A stretch of 64,000 bases of DNA, from positions 1,349,634 to 1,413,633 of the forward strand of contig BCHU01000001.1 of assembly GCA_001599715.1 (NCBI GenBank), given 5' to 3'. The notes under the pieces were generated by a model. It was given only the letters and a program-made list of their open reading frames with translations. It made no database searches and had not been told where the DNA came from. The position numbers were made by a program, and so were the translations under genes. Numbering within the stretch: position 1 is the first letter of the stretch; each line of letters starts with the position of its first letter. Shown one piece after another: positions 37,846-47,822 of this stretch. The stretch is from Phaeotremella fagi (taxonomy: Eukaryota > Basidiomycota > Tremellomycetes > Tremellales > Phaeotremellaceae).

Positions 37846-38448
37846 ATGTCAGACCTTGTAGAAATCGTCAGTGGTAAATCAAAGTCTACGACTCCACTGG
37901 AGACTATTTCTTTCCAAAGTGGAGTCAAGATATTGTCACAAAGCACATCATACTCTACGTAAATTTCCCAAGTCATCCCTTCCAAGCGTTGAGGAAAGCT
38001 GACAATCAATAGCACGCTGTTCCGTCCTCAACGCAAAGACGTCACAACTTGTTTGTGGCATCCTCAATCCACAGCCGTCCTCAGTCTCAACACCACTCGA
38101 TACCCCGAAGAAGGTCCCATCAACCAAGCATCCGTCCTCCTTTCACCCAATCTCGAAGAAAAGATCGTCAAGCACGAGGATCCTCAGGTTCATCCACTTA
38201 CCTCTGTGTCTTCGACCAGCTTTTCAACGGAAGCCTTAGATCACCAAGGTTGGGCCACGTTGATTCACGAACAATCAAATCTCTGGAAGATCATGCCACG
38301 ATTAACGTATCTAACAGTCTACAAGAGTGAGTATCTAGAGTCGATGGATAGATACAAGGAGGTGTTGGTCGCAACTCATCTCAAAGAGTGTGATAAGTAC
38401 TTGTTCCCTGTTGAGGGTTCTGCTAGTGGTAATGTGTTAGATAAGTGA
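37846..38448 (+). CDS. Unknown small soluble protein (182 aa)
   Basis: Two exons, 37846-37958 and 38013-38448, join in frame (donor GTAAAT, acceptor AATAG) to 182 aa starting MSDLVEIVSGKSKSTTPLET. The second exon includes RPQRKDVTTCLWHPQSTAVL, LLSPNLEEKIVKHEDPQVHP and LWKIMPRLTYLTVYKSEYLE. No signal peptide, membrane segment or familiar domain is seen. The gene lies in a gene-poor stretch with intergenic gaps of 400-500 bp on both sides, and may be lineage-specific. The coding call relies on frame continuity across the intron and codon use. Confidence 0.55.
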
Positions 38449-38967
38449 ATCAAAGATAATGGCTCGCCAGCGGGTAGATGTTGAGGATATATGGTACTGT
38501 AAATACATAAGATGAATGTGATACTTTTGTTGAATGTGATGATTGAGTGTACTCAGCAAAATGAACGTCATCGCTGGAGTGCAAGTGCATTCTGTAACTA
38601 TGCCATTTAGAGTGTACTCGTATAGGTGGATTGAAAGAATCTGTGGGATTCTGCACGCATTATTGTTTGTCACACATTCAGGCTCGAGTGGTGAAGAGAC
38701 TGCTGGGTGATCAGTCAGCTTTGCTTTTCCCAGTACAGTGACCACAGTGGTACCTGGAAGGCTAAGAGGAAATTCATTTTTGCTTTGGAGTTCCTGACAC
38801 TTCGGTGTTGAATCGGAACATTGAAGACGCTATCGGAGGAAGGTTGAAGGCTTACGAGGCTTCTTTTATTCATCGAAAGTCAAGACGTGGGGTGGCGAAA
38901 AATGTTCGAGCCAACTTCTGTATATGTAGTACAAATTTGCATACACTACGAAAATGTCAGAATACTG
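38449..38967. other. Convergent 3' region, no gene seen
   Basis: The 519-bp gap between two convergent stops holds several short frames on both strands, none with motifs or consistent codon use. Nothing else is recognised. Confidence 0.5.
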
Positions 38968-41013
38968 TTATGCCAAAATCTTGCTCATCTCAGGATGACC
39001 CTCTGGAAGTCTGTACTTCTCCAATTGTACCGGAATGTCACCACTATAACCAACATCTCCCTGAGCTTCTTCCAACAGCTTAGTGACTTTCCCAACCATC
39101 TTCGCAATCCATTTATCACTAATAATACCATCAACAACAGTTTTCTTCATGCTATCCTTCATACTCTTCGATAAAGCCTGACCGAATTCTTTGATACCAG
39201 AGGTTTTAGATTCCAGAGCAGCAGGTTCTTTTTCAATTTCGACAACCTTCGAAGCTTTCACTAACGCTGCGATGAAATTCAATAATTCTTGCGAGAAACA
39301 GGCTGGGAGTTGAACGTGGGCGGAGATTTTGACGTTCGCCTCATCACTCTCGGCTTGTTCTAGATCTCGTTCAGCTTGGATTTCTTTGGGTTTACCATCG
39401 GCGTCATCGATTTTTTCTTCTAATTTAGCTTCCACTTCGCCAGTGAGTTTTGGAGGTAGGAGATGTTCATGATGTGGTAGGAGGAATGATGGGATTGTGA
39501 AAGTTGCGTCGGCACCGCCCAAACGAATAACCTCTTCTGTAACCAAATTTGAATCTTCCTCTTTACCGACGGTTCTATGAGATACAATGTTGTCGATTTT
39601 GATTAAAGCGGTAATGTCGTAGCTGGATATGAACGGTACTGATGCGATGCCTTTGATATCAACAAGTTGGAAGACAAAATTAGCATCGGTAAGCCATGAA
39701 AGTATTCTTTTCTGTAATTTTCGAAGTTCCTTGTTATCTTTGGCGTAATCTTTGAATAGATGAGTTTTGAGAAGATAAGATATCCAAGTTCCTGAACCGC
39801 CTGCGGTGATTGACGAGATTGAAACCGGATGGAAATAACTGATAGGATTGAGGATCATTCGAAGAAGCATTGGCATACGATGCATGAATCCACGAGAACG
39901 GGGTGACGATAGATTCTTCAAAGTAGTGACCTTGATTGAATGTTTGGGTGGATGTGGGACTGAAGGTATTTTGTGGATTTTCGCAGAAATCGCCGCTCGA
40001 ATGTCGCTCAGTTCCTCGAGATCCAAAGCCTTCACTTCCTGTCGACACATCTGAATAGCGTTGGTTTCGTCAATCGCTTTCAACATTTTGTGATATTGTT
40101 CACTAGCGATCTTCTCATCTGGAGCTATAGCCAACATTGATTTCAAACCTTTTTTAGCAGCTGAATTTTCCATTTCCGCCCCACCGGTCATTTGACGCTT
40201 CATCTTCACCATCTTAGGTTTTAGTCTGTCCTTGTAGGCGGCGGCTGCTTGAAGAAGTGGAGTGTCTTCTATCATAAGAGCGTCACCATCTTCATCCTTC
40301 TCGTCCACTTCGATGGGATCTACTTCGTCGAAAGTCATTTCTAGATGACCACCTTTAATGTTTGCGTAACAATCCGTGATTTCGATCCTGCGAAACAAGA
40401 AGATGTCGACCCTTTCTGTCGAAATCGAAAGTTCCATATCGTTTGTTAGCTTGATTCCAACTTCTATACCATGAGCAACAACAGTCAATGTCGATAAACT
40501 AATAGTTAAACCTCTGACAACCATAAGCCCATCGACATCAACGTCGATTTCTAGAGCAGGGATCTCGAACAGCGCGATAGTGTCCTTCACAAATTGCATT
40601 TGGCTGATGAGTTGACGAAGAGATCGACGAACGGCATGGGCGACGTATTCGAATTGAAAAAGACAAGTTAGGAAGATTAATGGGTAGATGCTAGCTGTGA
40701 AAACACCGTATAACAACCATGATGTCGCTGCGACTGAATATACCAGATTTAGAGTGGTGAGAAGGGGCCATAGCGGTACTATAGGTAGCACCCTATAGCC
40801 TCTCGAAGCTCCGTATAGAATGAAGAAAGTCAAAATAGGTGTACCAGATAGTAACCATCTGAATGGCCACGTCCATGTTGATACAGCCAGTACTACGAAT
40901 GCTGTAAAGCCAATTGGAATAGTGATTGATATTTTTGGTTGGTGTGAACACGTATGCTCATCGATACGGCCTTGAACATCTTCTCGAGGAAGATCTAGTG
41001 GGTTGGGTGCCAT
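38968..41013 (-). CDS. Uncharacterised multi-pass membrane protein (681 aa)
   Basis: This is a single long exon from MAPNPLDLPREDVQGRIDEH to TAA at 38968-38970, unusual beside its intron-rich neighbours. Residues 25-135 hold three or four membrane spans (ISITIPIGFTAFVVLAV, GTPILTFFILYGAS, LWPLLTTLNLVYSVAAT, ASIYPLIFLTCLFQF). The rest is soluble. Residues 150-230 alternate short hydrophobic strands (LEIDVDVDGLMVVRGLTISL, VEVGIKLTNDMELSISTERV-like pattern, ITDCYANIKGGHLEM), and a later block repeats that pattern (FVFQLVDIKGIASVPFISSY). A membrane anchor followed by repeated amphipathic strands resembles AsmA/chorein-type lipid-transfer proteins and the fungal Mdm31 class, but this is shape similarity only. 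C-terminal helices contain ALSKSMKDSMKKTVVDGIIS. Function is unknown. Confidence 0.75.
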   Translation of the reverse strand: MAPNPLDLPREDVQGRIDEHTCSHQPKISITIPIGFTAFVVLAVSTWTWPFRWLLSGTPILTFFILYGASRGYRVLPIVPLWPLLTTLNLVYSVAATSWLLYGVFTASIYPLIFLTCLFQFEYVAHAVRRSLRQLISQMQFVKDTIALFEIPALEIDVDVDGLMVVRGLTISLSTLTVVAHGIEVGIKLTNDMELSISTERVDIFLFRRIEITDCYANIKGGHLEMTFDEVDPIEVDEKDEDGDALMIEDTPLLQAAAAYKDRLKPKMVKMKRQMTGGAEMENSAAKKGLKSMLAIAPDEKIASEQYHKMLKAIDETNAIQMCRQEVKALDLEELSDIRAAISAKIHKIPSVPHPPKHSIKVTTLKNLSSPRSRGFMHRMPMLLRMILNPISYFHPVSISSITAGGSGTWISYLLKTHLFKDYAKDNKELRKLQKRILSWLTDANFVFQLVDIKGIASVPFISSYDITALIKIDNIVSHRTVGKEEDSNLVTEEVIRLGGADATFTIPSFLLPHHEHLLPPKLTGEVEAKLEEKIDDADGKPKEIQAERDLEQAESDEANVKISAHVQLPACFSQELLNFIAALVKASKVVEIEKEPAALESKTSGIKEFGQALSKSMKDSMKKTVVDGIISDKWIAKMVGKVTKLLEEAQGDVGYSGDIPVQLEKYRLPEGHPEMSKILA

Positions 41014-41732
41014 TCTTGAAGCGGAAAGAGAATATCAATTGAGAAGAAGATGAATAAACAAATGTCATAAATCGATAAGAGAAGTCAACCATTTTTTTCC
41101 TATTGACGTCAGCGGTTTTCAGGCACTACTGTTCCTTGATTCAGGAACAATGACTCTCGAAAGCTAAAATGACATTTCTTTTAGCAACACTCTTCTTGAT
41201 CACCTTTCTGATGGAATCACATAATTTTGTCCAACAGTTTCAATCGTAGAGTCGGGGGCGGTCAATAAAAACTCCTATCGCTGTCAAAAATCTCTAACCG
41301 CCCATCAGGGGTAGAGTCTCGGTCAAGACACTGAAGAGATGGGCTGACTGTAAGGTCTCGTGAACTTACTGCCTGACAACACTGCAGCTGCGTTGTGAGT
41401 GATAAAATCACTCTGTATCGAGGTAGTCGATATGAGCTACCTCCATAAGACTAGCCGTCGACTATATGTTCTTATACGGCCTAGCTGCAATCGTTCGGAA
41501 AATCTTCTCGGATATTCAGGTCCTAAGGCTTCTAGTCGGACCGGTTTGATAAGAAATCTTAACTAGTCCTCTAAGGTAGTAAGGTGACCTACTCTGGAAA
41601 ATGCCTCACAAGCATATCAAGATAGGTAATTAAGGACCTGCGGTGTCCGTGATATCCGACTTGTGACCCTCAATATGTAATATAAGTATTCAGTGCCAAA
41701 TCTGACCAGACCACACACCTCAAAACTCTAAA
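41014..41732. promoter_or_regulatory. Divergent upstream region of the esterase
   Basis: This 719-bp stretch between divergent genes has no gene. It contains a GATA-type site (TTGATAAG, about 41546) and an AT-rich ATATGTAATATAAG segment near 41672 that could supply a TATA-like element for the esterase. These assignments come from motif reading alone. Confidence 0.35.
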
Positions 41733-43782
41733 ATGCTCTTGAAAACGCCGTTGATTTTGATCAGTCTTCTATCGGCGACTGTGATCACAGCTATCCCATC
41801 TCCACGATCTTCTGGTCCGACGGTAGATCTTACGTTGGGTTCCTACCAAGGTGTACATCTCCCATCTTTTAACCAAGATGTATTCCTTGGGATGCCATTT
41901 GCGCAACCTCCGGTCGGTCAATTAGTAAGCTTTGACTTTGTTCTTGCAAAGGAAAGGATTAACGTCACAACTCAGAGATTCGCTCATCCAAAAGCAATCA
42001 ACACTTCTTGGTCAGAAACCAAAGATGCCAACGTATATGGACCAGGCTGTGTCTATCCTGGAAGTGGCAACACAACCTCTGAAGATTGTTTGAGTATCAA
42101 CGTAGTTCGTCCAGCGAATTATTCGGCTTCAAAACCGCTACCGGTTCTATATTGGATATTTGGAGGTGGATTCGTCAGTGGTACAGCGGTAAGTACCCGG
42201 ATTTCTAAGCTCGACTGAGTCATTCAGTCAAATCCTGCTTTCAATGGTTCCTATATTGTTCAAAAGTCTGTTCAAATGGGTCAACCAATTGTAAGTCCCA
42301 ACTTTGGGTTTCAATGAAGAGTAAATTTGACCCATTTCACATAGATGTTTGTTTCGGTGAAGTGAGCTACAACGTTATACACCCAGTAGCTTGTATTGAC
42401 AATCCTCAGTTACCGTTTGAGTGGATTTGGCTTCTCAGTATCACCCGAAATAGCTAAAGAAGGATCGTTAAACAGTGGGGTTCTGGATGTCGTGAGTTAT
42501 TCATCGTTCAAATCTATGTCGAACTGATGATCATCACAGAGGATGGGCTTACAATGGGTCCAAGATAACATCGCTGCGTTCGGTGGAGACAAGTCAAAAG
42601 TTACAATCTGGGGCCAAAGTTCTGGAGGATATGCCATTCACGCTCAACTTGCAGCTTACGGTGGGCGTAACGATAATCTTTTCAGAGCGGCGATCGCAGA
42701 TTCATCCTTCATGACGTTTGGAAATTGGAGTTCAGTATCTCAGACCCCCTTGTACAACACACGTAAGAACTGTCATATTTGGGGAGAGTTTGGCTGATCA
42801 TCTTGAAAGTTCTGAAAAACACTAATTGCTCTTCGTTGGCTTGTTTGCGTTCGTTACCGACTGCAAACATCTCCACCAACATGGCAGGTGGCGTGTATTA
42901 TCCGATTCCTGATGGAGATTTCCTTCCCGAGAAGACTTTATATCAATATCGAGATTTGAAAGTTCTCTCTGTTCCGCTTTTAATCGGTGTAAACCAAGAT
43001 GATGGAACAAGTGGTTGGATAGCTCCTACAGGTATAAACAACGATACCGCGTTTGCCGCTGCTTTGAATTGTAGGTGAAATGACTCGACACAAACTGAAA
43101 TCCAGCTTCCTTCCCCACGTTTGCATTGTATCAATCACCATCTGTCATCAGTCAATACATGAATCTATATCCAAACATTCCCTCTCAAGGTGCACCATAC
43201 AACACCGGTGATGGAGTCTTACCGTCTGGAATCCAAGATAAACGTTCATTGGCAATTTGGAACGACATGGTACATTCTGCCACTCGATTCGTTTGTCAAC
43301 AAATGGTTCAACTCGAGAATCCAGTTTATTCTTATCGATTCAATCAAGTTCCGGAGAATGGAACTATGACTTTGGGTGTTACTCATGGGGTCGAATTACC
43401 TTATATCTTTGGTAGTACTGCACTTGATGGTTCGGGACATAAAGCGCTATCTGGGAAGATGCAGGAAGCTTGGATTCATTTCGTTAACGACATGAATCCC
43501 AATGGTGAAGTAAAGAGTCAGTTTTTTGTCATCTTACGTCATGAGTCTTGAAGCTAACTGATTACTTTATTGCAGATGGTTCGAGCTATTGGCAGCCGTA
43601 CAACGTCGCAGGCGATAATTTCAACATCAAAATCAACAGTACGGCCATGCTACCCGACGACTATCGCTCTGAAGGTATAGAGTTCGCTCTGAAACTAGGA
43701 TTGCAGCTGCTTGTGAGTTTTGCTTTTGAAAATCTTTTGTTTTGATATTTGGTGATATTCACTAATACCTGTCCAGGATTGA
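41733..43782 (+). CDS. Secreted type B carboxylesterase/lipase
   Basis: About nine exons encode roughly 540 aa. A signal peptide (MLLKTPLILISLLSATVITA) precedes a carboxylesterase alpha/beta-hydrolase. Markers in order are FLGMPFAQPPVGQLRFAHP (joined by the first intron), SEDCLSINVVRPANYSASKP, the oxyanion-hole strand LYWIFGGGFVSGTA, LQWVQDNIAAFGGDKSKVTI, the nucleophile GQSSGGY (Ser in GxSxG), LACLRSLP, and the catalytic His in VTHGVELPYIFG. The acid position reads NQDDGT where the family usually has DEG, so Asp may stand in for Glu. Several N-x-S/T sites suggest glycosylation. It probably hydrolyses extracellular esters; substrate is unknown. The last intron leaves a two-residue final exon ending at TGA 43780-43782; without it the frame would stop at 43745. 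Confidence 0.85.
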
Positions 43783-44209
43783 ACACAGTAGAATAATAGA
43801 AGACATAGATTATATACAGGGTTCACTAATTCAAATAATATAATGCAAAAAGTTGATCGTGTACAAGAGTGGCACTGCTGGGACACCGAATTTCTAATGC
43901 TTTCTGTTGTGAACCGGCCTCCAGTTCATTCGTCTTTCATTTCTTCGCTCATTCAAAGTCTCTCCTCTCATGGCCATCAGCAGCGAATCCAATGAACACA
44001 CAAAGATACTGTAATATCCCACGATACGGGGTTCAGTGGCAGAAGGCACATACTGTACATCCGGAAGTCTCCCGAGAGAGCAACTCGAATCACATTGATG
44101 GAAAATGTTGAAGTGAAAAATATAAATCGAAGGAAACATATAAATTGAATATCGTAAAAATGTCGTTGAAGAAACAGAAAAATCGTTAAAAGCACGAGAA
44201 ACCGTCAAA
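43783..44209. other. Convergent 3' region, no gene seen
   Basis: These 427 bp separate the esterase and the secreted Cys protein, which converge. Frames on both strands (such as 43869-44111 +) have no motif and poor codon use; the minus-strand ones are out-of-frame extensions of the neighbouring last exon. Confidence 0.5.
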
Positions 44210-45310
44210 CTATCTCCTGAACCTCTTGATCCCTCTTCTCCTATCATCCACGAGTCTCGTTTTGAGTTTATTTCTCAGAGCATTTGTATCGACTTGACGT
44301 TTTTTGACGTTATAATCCCTATCTTCCAAGAAAACGTTTCTTCTCATATTACCTGTTCCAGTGTAGAGGGCGGTACAGAGTGAAGTTGGACATCCGGCTT
44401 CAGTTCCGTCAAATCCGGCGTAGATGAGTGTACCTGTAGAATCCTGGGAACTGTTTAGAAGCTGACTTTTGTCATATCTAGATGAGGACGATATTTACCT
44501 GAATGTAATAACAGCCCGTGGAAGCTGCGTTCAACCCAACTCCACATGTGTAGAATATATCGGCGCTAGTCGCACCTTTGGTCCCACCATTTATGGCTGC
44601 TTGAGTACCCGAATCGATTTCAACATCGATGGTGTAGTATGCTGGGTTATTGCTAGTGAAAGGACAGGTGTATATAGGAGCTACCATGAGTGAGTTTCAG
44701 AATTGATGATGTCTCGAAAAGTCACTTGCCCGTGCCAGTGTTGGCCCTCCCATTCATCACACTGTTTCTTCTGTAATCGACCCCAGGCGAAGGCTGAGGT
44801 ACTGTACTAGGTGGGGCTGGACAGTCTACTGGATTGGTGGAATCAGGGACCAAACCGGTCTTCAAGCATGTCAAGTCAGTGAGGTCTCGAACACCGTTTC
44901 AAAAGAAACTTACAGAACCTCCACCGTAATAGAAACAATAGAAGGCTGCCTATAAAGATTCAGAATTTGCGTTACAAAATTGATCTAGATAAGCTCACTT
45001 GACCGGAAGGTGTATATTCACAAGTCAAAGTGAGAGCCCCGGCTTTGCTCTGATAAGTTCCGGTATATGGACTGTTGTAATCAATGTTGGAGGAGATGCC
45101 AGTTAATGGAGCTACACCTGCATTACCAGCACCTAAGTGACTGTTAGCTCATCGAAATACACCCTTTGACCTACAGTAATTGAAGTAAGCCGTCTCTATA
45201 GTCTCACGACCAGGACAGCTGTAAGTCTCTCCGCCAAAACTGCCGACTGTCTGAACTGCTACAGCGGTGTAGGATACTAAGAGACTGAAAAATAGTTGCC
45301 ACCTCGCCAT
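44210..45310 (-). CDS. Secreted Cys-containing protein with Kex2-like sites
   Basis: Six exons encode about 285 aa. The start MARWQLFFSLLVSYTAVAVQ is a signal peptide, followed by SFGGETYSCPGRETIETAYF. Later exons give LTLTCEYTPSGQAAFYCFYY, NPVDCPAPPSTVPQPSPGVD, APIYTCPFTSNNPAYYTIDV, IFYTCGVGLNAASTGCYYIQ and GTEAGCPTSLCTALYTGTGN. Spaced Cys residues suggest several disulphides, and two C-x-F-Y/C-Y-Y-I blocks may be an internal repeat. The C-terminus is highly basic with a KKR site and ends RRRGIKRFRR before TAG at 44210-44212, so Kex2 processing is possible. One intron (44681-44729) has a GC donor; splicing it is needed to join two halves that otherwise look like separate genes. Similar small secreted proteins are common in basidiomycetes. 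Function is unknown. Confidence 0.7.
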
Positions 45311-46030
45311 TGTGTTTGTAGAAGTGAGAAGGATAGAGGGAAAATTTTTTCCAACTTCATATGCTGTCAACAACTTATCCTACAGCTTTTCAAGATGAAC
45401 AAACAACCAACGGATGGTCTTGTCAACGATAGGCTCTACTGGAACAAATGGTGTTGACAGTTGATGTTCTGTCGTTTACGTCAAAAAAGGGTAAAATTAC
45501 TGAATAAAGTGTCACCATCGTGCTAAACTTAAACTTACATCACACAAGGATGTATTGAGTTGATTGAGTATGTAAGTCAGTCTGTTTTGCTCGTTACGTT
45601 GTTTACTTCCCAGCATTTCAGATCCTCTCACAGACATCCGCAGTGGTACTGAAGTCGTCATTCGTGAAGTTATTGGTTGCTTTGGTTCGGTGAGAGGTCA
45701 GTTGAGAAAACTGCATATAAGCGGTTTTCATGACTTAGTCCTGAAGAGTGACTGTTGTGATTCACAAGTCGTGCTTCAATTGAGTGTAGCTTATCTCAAC
45801 CTCAGGCCGGTCGGCACACCTTATTCCACAAGGTTTCCATACTGACGACTTTATATTTGTGCAACGAAATCGTTGTTGGTAAGTGAGCGTTAGTCTAAGA
45901 CATCAAAGTACAACATGTGGCATTGAATCGAAGTTAATTTTACAGAATGGCGAAAACGATAGCTGTTGTTTTGAGCACAGGTATAAATAGTAAGTATCCC
46001 CTTTCCCCAAATTGACCCTCCCCATCAACA
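45311..46030. promoter_or_regulatory. Divergent upstream region of the collar-domain gene
   Basis: This 720-bp region has no gene. The only recognised element is the TATA box listed separately. A minus-strand frame reaching into the collar gene (45903-46103) is a shadow. Confidence 0.45.
45982..45989 (+). promoter_or_regulatory. TATA box of the collar-domain gene
   Basis: A perfect TATAAATA lies 42 bp upstream of the ATG at 46031, followed by a pyrimidine-rich CCCCTTTCCCC leader. Spacing fits a short 5' UTR and a TATA-driven, possibly inducible promoter. A strong TATA suggests the gene is equipped for expression in this host. Confidence 0.5.
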
Positions 46031-46774
46031 ATGCCTTCCTTATTCTCGTTCCTGTCTTGTCTGATTGTTCTCCTCTCCGTTGTTCAAGCACAAATCGAAC
46101 CATTCATTGGTCAAATTATGCTTTTCTCCGGTGATTATGCACCTCGAGGATGGACGTTGTGCAACGGTCAAATTCTGAATGTTCGTAATTACGCAGCTCT
46201 CTTCTCAGTTATTGGTACAAGATACGGTGGTGACGGTCGTACTACTTTTGCAGTCCCTGACCTTAGAAACGGTAGAATTCCAACCCATTTCCCCGATAGG
46301 CCAGTCGGTCAAATGGGTGGTTCTAGCTCCTACACGTTCAGTAACAAAGGTGTTAATGTTGCTGGCTCTATAGTACTCTCATCTTCGAATCTACCAGCTC
46401 ATACTCATCCAGCTCAGTTCTCTGGGGCATCTTCCTCTGGAACTTTCATCGATCAACTTTTGGTAGCCCCAGGTCCAGGTGGTAATGCGGCACAAAACGG
46501 TGGTTATCTAGCACAAGGTCCTGCTGGAGGTATCGCTCAAGCTAATATTTTCGCTCCATCTGGAGCGATTTCTAATGCTTTCACCCTCAATGGTGGTTCA
46601 CAGACTTTCTCATCAGTTCCAACTGGATCCGTAATTGTTAATAACAATTCTGGTGGCGGTTCGCCTATTTCCGTCAATCTACCTGTCACGGGTACGATGG
46701 ATATCCCACTGCCCCCTTATCTGGTTATGAATTACTGTATAGCTTTGGAAGGGGTGTATCCGGAGAGACCTTGA
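46031..46774 (+). CDS. Secreted phage tail-collar / MdpB-like domain protein
   Basis: This is a single exon of 247 aa. The signal peptide MPSLFSFLSCLIVLLSVVQA is followed by a complete tail-collar domain: EPFIGQIMLFSGDYAPRGWT, LCNGQILNVRNYAALFSVIG, TRYGGDGRTTFAVPDLRNGR, then SSNLPAHTHPAQF and the closing strand PPYLVMNYCIALEGVYPERP. This order is diagnostic of the phage Tail Collar domain family and of the bacterial microcystin-dependent protein (MdpB) class, where the domain is usually about 170-200 aa without a eukaryotic signal peptide. The middle (residues 130-200) is a Gly/Ala/Ser-rich low-complexity insertion. Absence of introns in an intron-rich neighbourhood and the bacterial domain point to horizontal transfer. 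It probably acts outside the cell or in the wall, perhaps as an adhesin-like or oligomeric structural protein; that is inference. Confidence 0.88.
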   Translation: MPSLFSFLSCLIVLLSVVQAQIEPFIGQIMLFSGDYAPRGWTLCNGQILNVRNYAALFSVIGTRYGGDGRTTFAVPDLRNGRIPTHFPDRPVGQMGGSSSYTFSNKGVNVAGSIVLSSSNLPAHTHPAQFSGASSSGTFIDQLLVAPGPGGNAAQNGGYLAQGPAGGIAQANIFAPSGAISNAFTLNGGSQTFSSVPTGSVIVNNNSGGGSPISVNLPVTGTMDIPLPPYLVMNYCIALEGVYPERP

Positions 46775-47222
46775 CAAAGGTTTGATGAAAAGATTTGGGG
46801 CTTTGAATGAAGTGGCGTAACTTTGTGTTACCATTGTTGTACAGTGAACTGATACTGTGATTATTTGTCGTATGTACAGTACCTACAGAGTGTGTCGAGC
46901 AGACTTTCTCCAACATGTCCAGTGCAAATTTGAGTTGAATCATCAACCGGTGAACTGTAAAATTCAACTGTGATTGTCGCACAAATGGATAGACTCAGAC
47001 TCAAGTTCAGCGCTGCCACTACTTACACATCGATATCCTGTACAGTACTGTGTACGATCACCTTATCATGGAAACAAGACAAATAGTCCACGGACAAATT
47101 GATTTTCTCTCTATCAGGCAAAGAAGGAAAGAACAGAAACCCTTCCGCAAAACTTGCACCAATATCATACCGAATACGTAAAAACTTCTATGTCGCTTAT
47201 CATACCCACACTGGGATTCAGA
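46775..47222. other. Convergent 3' region, no gene seen
   Basis: The 448 bp after the collar gene hold short unsupported frames on both strands. No repeat flanking the collar gene and no sign of a mobile element was seen here. Confidence 0.5.
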
Positions 47223-47822
47223 CTACTCCGATTCTTCCTCGCTCCAACAGGCCATTCCTTCCCCAGAAGGTAAGTAATGCGTACCTTTCTCACCATAAGT
47301 TACTTTTTCTCCTGAAGAGTAACACCATAAGCTTGGGTATGTTTCCAGCTTGATATCAAGATCCCCCCAAGGCCCTCTATCTTCCTCCTCGATGATCCAC
47401 GGTATCTTTCCTTTGGACCTATACTCAGTCATTACCTCATCAATCTCATCTTCCTTGTATAGCTCGAACTTCAATTTCCCAACTAATCCCTTTCTGCTCC
47501 TGGAGTTGGTGAGTTGTGAGAGACTACGGACTATAGATTGATGGTGTAACACCTGGAATTGTTCCACAGAGTTGGCTTTTGGAGCTTTGATCGTTGAGAG
47601 AAGTTCTGAGACAACTTTTATGTTTTCTAAAAGATCGGCCGGAAGATTTTCTGTGTTCATTTTGGTACCACGACTATAGTAACTCCTTGAACGATAAGTA
47701 GACAACCTTCCGTAGGTGACAACGAAAGGAGCATATTTGACGGTATACTTCTCATCATTGGATGGAAGCTTGATTGAGGAAGTAGTGGTTGGGTTTTGCG
47801 AGCTGCTTGCACCGGTGGACAT
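47223..47822 (-). CDS. Unknown soluble protein (199 aa)
   Basis: This single open exon starts MSTGASSSQNPTTTSSIKLP and ends at TAG or TGA near 47223 with the acidic tail CWSEEESE. The middle has a helical stretch (LPADLLENIKVVSELLSTIK, QFQVLHHQSIVRSLSQLTNS) and then WIIEEEDRGPWGDLDIKLET and GEKVTYGEKGTHYLPSGEGM. There is no signal peptide or membrane segment. The Trp/Gly/Tyr-rich last third suggests a folded domain I cannot name. It may be lineage-specific, like the genes at 15-19 kb, but no clear sequence similarity to them is visible. Confidence 0.5.
   Translation of the reverse strand: MSTGASSSQNPTTTSSIKLPSNDEKYTVKYAPFVVTYGRLSTYRSRSYYSRGTKMNTENLPADLLENIKVVSELLSTIKAPKANSVEQFQVLHHQSIVRSLSQLTNSRSRKGLVGKLKFELYKEDEIDEVMTEYRSKGKIPWIIEEEDRGPWGDLDIKLETYPSLWCYSSGEKVTYGEKGTHYLPSGEGMACWSEEESE

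Noticed and set aside
44469..44693. Separate plus- and minus-strand genes inside the secreted Cys gene
   Set aside because: A GC-AG intron joins the minus-strand parts into one secreted protein; the plus frame is a shadow.
46031..46774. Collar gene as bacterial contamination
   Set aside because: It has a eukaryotic signal peptide and TATA box and lies between fungal genes on the same contig.
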